A stretch of 64,000 nt of DNA, taken from Comamonadaceae bacterium (GTDB lineage: Bacteria > Pseudomonadota > Gammaproteobacteria > Burkholderiales > Burkholderiaceae_C). The stretch spans positions 1-64,000 of the forward strand of contig CANFWI010000001.1 of assembly GCA_947450675.1 (NCBI GenBank), given 5' to 3'. This document shows positions 61,147 through 64,000 of this stretch, one piece after another (positions within the stretch are counted from its first letter, which is position 1; each line of letters opens with the position of its first letter). The notes beneath the pieces are model-generated. The model had not been told where the DNA came from. It was given only the letters and a program-made list of their open reading frames with translations, and searched no databases. The position numbers and the translations under genes were made by a program.

Positions 61147-61589
61147 GCGCCGGCCTGAAGGTTAAATTGCAGGACTCCCATCGCGTCCATCTGCTGTTGA
61201 TCGCGATGACGGGTGTGGGCACGAAAAGCCAGCAAGTCTTGCTCCACCAGCGCCTGCATCTTCAGGCGTTCACGCTCGGCTTTGGCCAGTTCGCGGCGCG
61301 ACTCCGTCATAGCGCCCTTGAGTTGCGCCAGGTCTTGGTCGACGCGCAACAACAGGGTCAGCAATTGCGTGCTGAACTGGCGCTGGTTCAAGGTCTCTTG
61401 CATGCCCTGGCTGGCGCTGCCGGTTTCAGGTGGTTTCAGGTAGTCGCTGTAGAGTTTTTGCAAGCGGTCTCGGCTGGCCTGCAAGGCGACAGCACGAACG
61501 CGGCCCTCGGCCAATTGCCCTTGAATCAGGCTCACCTGTTCTTGGGCTTTGTTTGCCAGTACAGACCAACAAGCTCTGGGTGCGTTCAT
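61143..61589 (-). CDS. fliJ: Flagellar export protein FliJ
   Basis: Soluble component of the flagellar type III export apparatus; it binds FliI and the export gate FlhA. The 148-residue protein is almost entirely a coiled coil, with heptad-like stretches at 10-48 and 65-120 (LTLLLRVDQDLAQLKGAM, LAKAERERLKMQALVEQ), the expected length and fold. An ATG is preceded by a GGAAT ribosome site. It follows fliI after 43 bp and its stop overlaps the next gene. Confidence 0.9.
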   Translation of the reverse strand: MNAPRACWSVLANKAQEQVSLIQGQLAEGRVRAVALQASRDRLQKLYSDYLKPPETGSASQGMQETLNQRQFSTQLLTLLLRVDQDLAQLKGAMTESRRELAKAERERLKMQALVEQDLLAFRAHTRHRDQQQMDAMGVLQFNLQAGA

Positions 61590-61632
61590 GGGGTGATTCC
61601 GTTCATGGTGTGGGTGCGTCGCGATTCATCAC

Positions 61633-62955
61633 TCAGACCTGCATCAGCCGGCGCAGCTGCTCGCGGGTATCGGTTTCAAGTTCGCCAATGTGCATGTCTT
61701 GTTGCAAAAAAGCCTCCATCGCCGGGCGCAACACAATGGCTTCATCAACCTCCGGGTTCGAGCCCGCTTCGTAAGCGCCGACCTGGATCAAGTCAACGTT
61801 TTGTTGGTACAGCGACCACAGCCTGCGAAAGCGGTTGGCGAGTTTCATGTCTTGCGGGTCCAGCAAGGTTTGCGACAAACGCGAGATCGAACCGGTCAGG
61901 TCGATCGCCGGGTAATGGGCGGCATCGGCGAGCTTGCGTGACAACATCACTTGGCCGTCCAGCGAAGCGCGGGCGATGTCCACAATCGGGTCGTTTACAT
62001 CGTCACCTTCGGCCAGCACGGTGTAAATCGCGGTGATGGAGCCATACCCATGCCGACCCACACCAGCGCGCTCAATCAAGTTGGGCAGCAAGGCAAAAAC
62101 CGACGGCGGATAACCCTTGGCCGTCGGCGGCTCACCAATCGCCAGGCCGATCTCACGCTGCGCATGGGCGACGCGCGTCAGGCTGTCGACCAGCATCAAA
62201 ACGTCCTTGCCCTGGTCGCGAAAATACTCGGCGATCAAGTGTGTCATGTGCGCGGCTTTGAGCCGCAACACGGGTGACACATTGGCCGGTGCCGCCACCA
62301 CCACAGATTTAGCCAAGCCTTCTGGGCCCAGAGATTCACTGATGAACGCTTGTACTTCACGGCCGCGTTCGCCGACCAGTCCAATCACCACGACATCGGC
62401 CTTGGTGAAACGGGTCAGCATGCCTAACAACACGCTTTTGCCAACACCAGAGCCGGCGATCAGGCCAATCCGCTGGCCGCGGCCGAGCGTCAACAGCCCG
62501 TTGATGGCTTTGACGCCGACGTCCAGCACGCGGTTAATCGGGCCGCGTTCCATCGGGTTGATCGGCAGGCCGTGCAGGCTCAGGCGGGTTTGGCCTTGTG
62601 GTCTCGGTTTGCCGTCCAGCGGCTCACCGCGTCCATCAATCACGCGGCCTAGCAACTCAGGGCCGAGTGTGGCGTTGCCGGTGTCTGGCAGCACGCGCAC
62701 CAAGGCGCCTGGGCCAATGCCAACCGGCTCGGTGAAGGGCATCAAATACAGTGTTTTGTCGCTGAAGCCGACGATCTCGGCCTCAATCCGCTGGCCCGAT
62801 TGGCCCAAGACTTCACAGCAAGTACCAATCGGCGCCATGATGCCGCGCGCTTCAAGGCGCAGACCGACCAGTCGGACCAAGGTGCCCGATCGCTCTGGCC
62901 TGGGGCCACGAACTTGGGCCACGCTGCGCTCAACGACTTGTGGGAAATCAGACAT
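61633..62955 (-). CDS. fliI: Flagellum-specific ATP synthase FliI
   Basis: Hexameric ATPase of flagellar type III export. 440 residues. Walker A GSGVGKS at 168-174, Walker B in DVLMLVDSLTRVAHAQRE (near 255), and the F1-beta-like VGLVGERGREV segment. Residues 25-100 form the N-terminal beta-barrel. It overlaps fliH by 8 bp, so the two genes are coupled. Catalytic residues are all present. Confidence 0.97.
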   Translation of the reverse strand: MSDFPQVVERSVAQVRGPRPERSGTLVRLVGLRLEARGIMAPIGTCCEVLGQSGQRIEAEIVGFSDKTLYLMPFTEPVGIGPGALVRVLPDTGNATLGPELLGRVIDGRGEPLDGKPRPQGQTRLSLHGLPINPMERGPINRVLDVGVKAINGLLTLGRGQRIGLIAGSGVGKSVLLGMLTRFTKADVVVIGLVGERGREVQAFISESLGPEGLAKSVVVAAPANVSPVLRLKAAHMTHLIAEYFRDQGKDVLMLVDSLTRVAHAQREIGLAIGEPPTAKGYPPSVFALLPNLIERAGVGRHGYGSITAIYTVLAEGDDVNDPIVDIARASLDGQVMLSRKLADAAHYPAIDLTGSISRLSQTLLDPQDMKLANRFRRLWSLYQQNVDLIQVGAYEAGSNPEVDEAIVLRPAMEAFLQQDMHIGELETDTREQLRRLMQV

Positions 62956-64000
62956 TGTGTGGATTGGCTGGGTCGGGGTGGCTATCGTCCAGACTCAGGT
63001 CGGGTAAGTCCAAGGCGTCTAGGCTCATGTCTTTGAGATTTGTCGGCGCAAAGTTCTCTGACGCATCCCAGGTGAACGGCTCGGACAATTCAGCGTCAAC
63101 CGCTTCAGCGGAGTCAGATGCTTCAAATGAACGCTGAGGTTCAGCCGCGGGTGCAGTCCCCGTCGACATGCGCGGCTGCGCGTCCACCACCTGCTCGCTG
63201 GCCATGCGGGCGGCCAAACGGGAAGGCTGAAAAGCCGATTGCGCCGAACTGCGGCCGGTGTCCAACAGCAAGCTGCGGGCAATGGCTTCGAGCCGATGCT
63301 CAATCAAGTCACTGACGACAGCGTCGCTGGCGCTGGCACGTACGCTGCCGGGCATCAACGCGTCATTGGCTCGTAACTGCCAAGGCCGTTCAGCTTTCAC
63401 CGTTTTGGGTTTGTCGCCGTCGGCCGTCGGTGCACCGCTGGGCTCATCCCCATGCGGTTGCAACACGGCCAGATCGGCGGGGCTCAGTTCTACCGTGATC
63501 GGGGCTGAACGCTGCGGCGCCAGCTCATCGACGCTGCGCCGTATCAGCCGTTCAATGGCTTGCGGAGAGAGTGTTAATTCAGCCAGCACCAATTGCTCCG
63601 CCAAATGCAAAGCCAGCCGCTTTAAAGGCTCAAACAAGGCTTCGGGTGAGCTGATCAGCCTGCGCACAGACAGGTCCAGCTCGCGCAAGAGGTTCTGGCT
63701 GTTCGACTGCCTCGATGTTTGATCGAGCAGCCATTCTTCACGCACTTGCCTATGGCCTTCAGCCAAACCTTCTGCATAGGCTGTTTGGCGAACAGTCTCA
63801 AGGGCCGCTTCAGTCAGCGCCAAGGTGGCCGCGGCGGAGTCTGGCTCAGGCACGATGGATTCATCCGGCAAGGCGGCTTCCGTTGGGCTTGCCTCAGCGC
63901 CATCAGCGTCTTCTTCACCCGGTGGCGACCAGGTCTTGATCGGCTGTAATCCGAAGGATTGCAGCGGTCGGTCTGACCAAGCCTTGCGCACAAAGCCGCC
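62948..64000 (-). CDS. fliH: Flagellar assembly protein FliH (5' end outside the window)
   Basis: Regulator that binds and inhibits FliI in the cytoplasm. The visible part has 350 codons; a GTG at 63991 is a possible start but the frame stays open to the window edge (Gly-Gly-Phe before it), so the gene is probably cut. The family pattern AYAEGLAEGHRQ lies at about 71-82 counted from the GTG, followed by the helical FliH core to about 245. After it comes a 100-residue acidic, Ser/Ala-rich extension that ends at NPHNV. Standard FliH proteins have about 230 residues. Confidence 0.88.
   Translation of the reverse strand, partial: GGFVRKAWSDRPLQSFGLQPIKTWSPPGEEDADGAEASPTEAALPDESIVPEPDSAAATLALTEAALETVRQTAYAEGLAEGHRQVREEWLLDQTSRQSNSQNLLRELDLSVRRLISSPEALFEPLKRLALHLAEQLVLAELTLSPQAIERLIRRSVDELAPQRSAPITVELSPADLAVLQPHGDEPSGAPTADGDKPKTVKAERPWQLRANDALMPGSVRASASDAVVSDLIEHRLEAIARSLLLDTGRSSAQSAFQPSRLAARMASEQVVDAQPRMSTGTAPAAEPQRSFEASDSAEAVDAELSEPFTWDASENFAPTNLKDMSLDALDLPDLSLDDSHPDPANPHNV

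Overview
The window is a gene-dense bacterial chromosome segment with about 52 protein genes, few gaps over 150 bp and no gap over 300 bp. The gene set and order fit a betaproteobacterium of the order Burkholderiales, probably Comamonadaceae (Limnohabitans, Rhodoferax or Polaromonas type). Supporting features are the blocks smc-zipA-ligA, map-glnD, dapC-dapD-dapE-prmB and mltG-tmk-holB-tatD, orphan Bug/TctC-type binding proteins, a FadJ/thiolase/PaaI cluster and a lateral fliH-fliI-fliJ block. This placement is inference from gene content; no rRNA or other phylogenetic marker was compared.

Layout. 0.1-4.5 kb (minus): mltG, tmk, holB, tatD and an ankyrin protein. 4.6-6.4 kb (plus): ygfZ and an NRDE protein. 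6.4-11 kb (minus): a thioesterase-GNAT fusion, an HSL-type esterase and tex, with lapA divergent from tex. 11.5-17.5 kb (minus): a fatty-acid beta-oxidation operon (fadJ, thiolase, small membrane protein, PaaI thioesterase, MDR reductase, GST). 17.7-23.5 kb (plus): a four-gene RND heavy-metal-type efflux operon (adaptor, CusA/CzcA-like pump, DUF3240 protein, TolC-like channel). 23.5-25.2 kb (minus): an acyl-CoA synthetase. 25.3-32.7 kb (plus): selO, msrB, yciB, bolA, a parvulin PPIase, a YeaD-type mutarotase, a Bug protein and a gamma-glutamyltransferase. 32.7-37.8 kb (minus): a second Bug protein and purL. 38-41.5 kb (plus): map and glnD. 41.5-44 kb (minus): mntA-hepT-def-acetyl-CoA hydrolase. 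44.2-52.6 kb (minus): ligA, zipA, smc and a GT39-type glycosyltransferase. 52.7-58.9 kb (plus): dapC, dapD, dapE, prmB and an ABC-F ATPase. 59-60.3 kb (minus): an extended alpha-carbonic anhydrase. 60.4-64 kb (minus): fliH (cut by the window end), fliI, fliJ and a SAM-fold protein of unknown function.

Most of the window is housekeeping. The points most worth a second look are: a mntA-hepT toxin-antitoxin pair whose hepT stop overlaps the start of a peptide deformylase gene; a Rossmann/SAM-fold gene with a GTGA overlap onto fliJ; a terminator-like nested hairpin with a T6 tract just upstream of selO; a repeated -10-box-then-ATG arrangement suggesting leaderless mRNAs; an inverted pair of REP-like palindromes with GTAG heads; and structural oddities in the carbonic anhydrase, FliH and the thioesterase-GNAT fusion. 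I saw no CRISPR array, tRNA, rRNA, insertion sequence, prophage or convincing large novel system.
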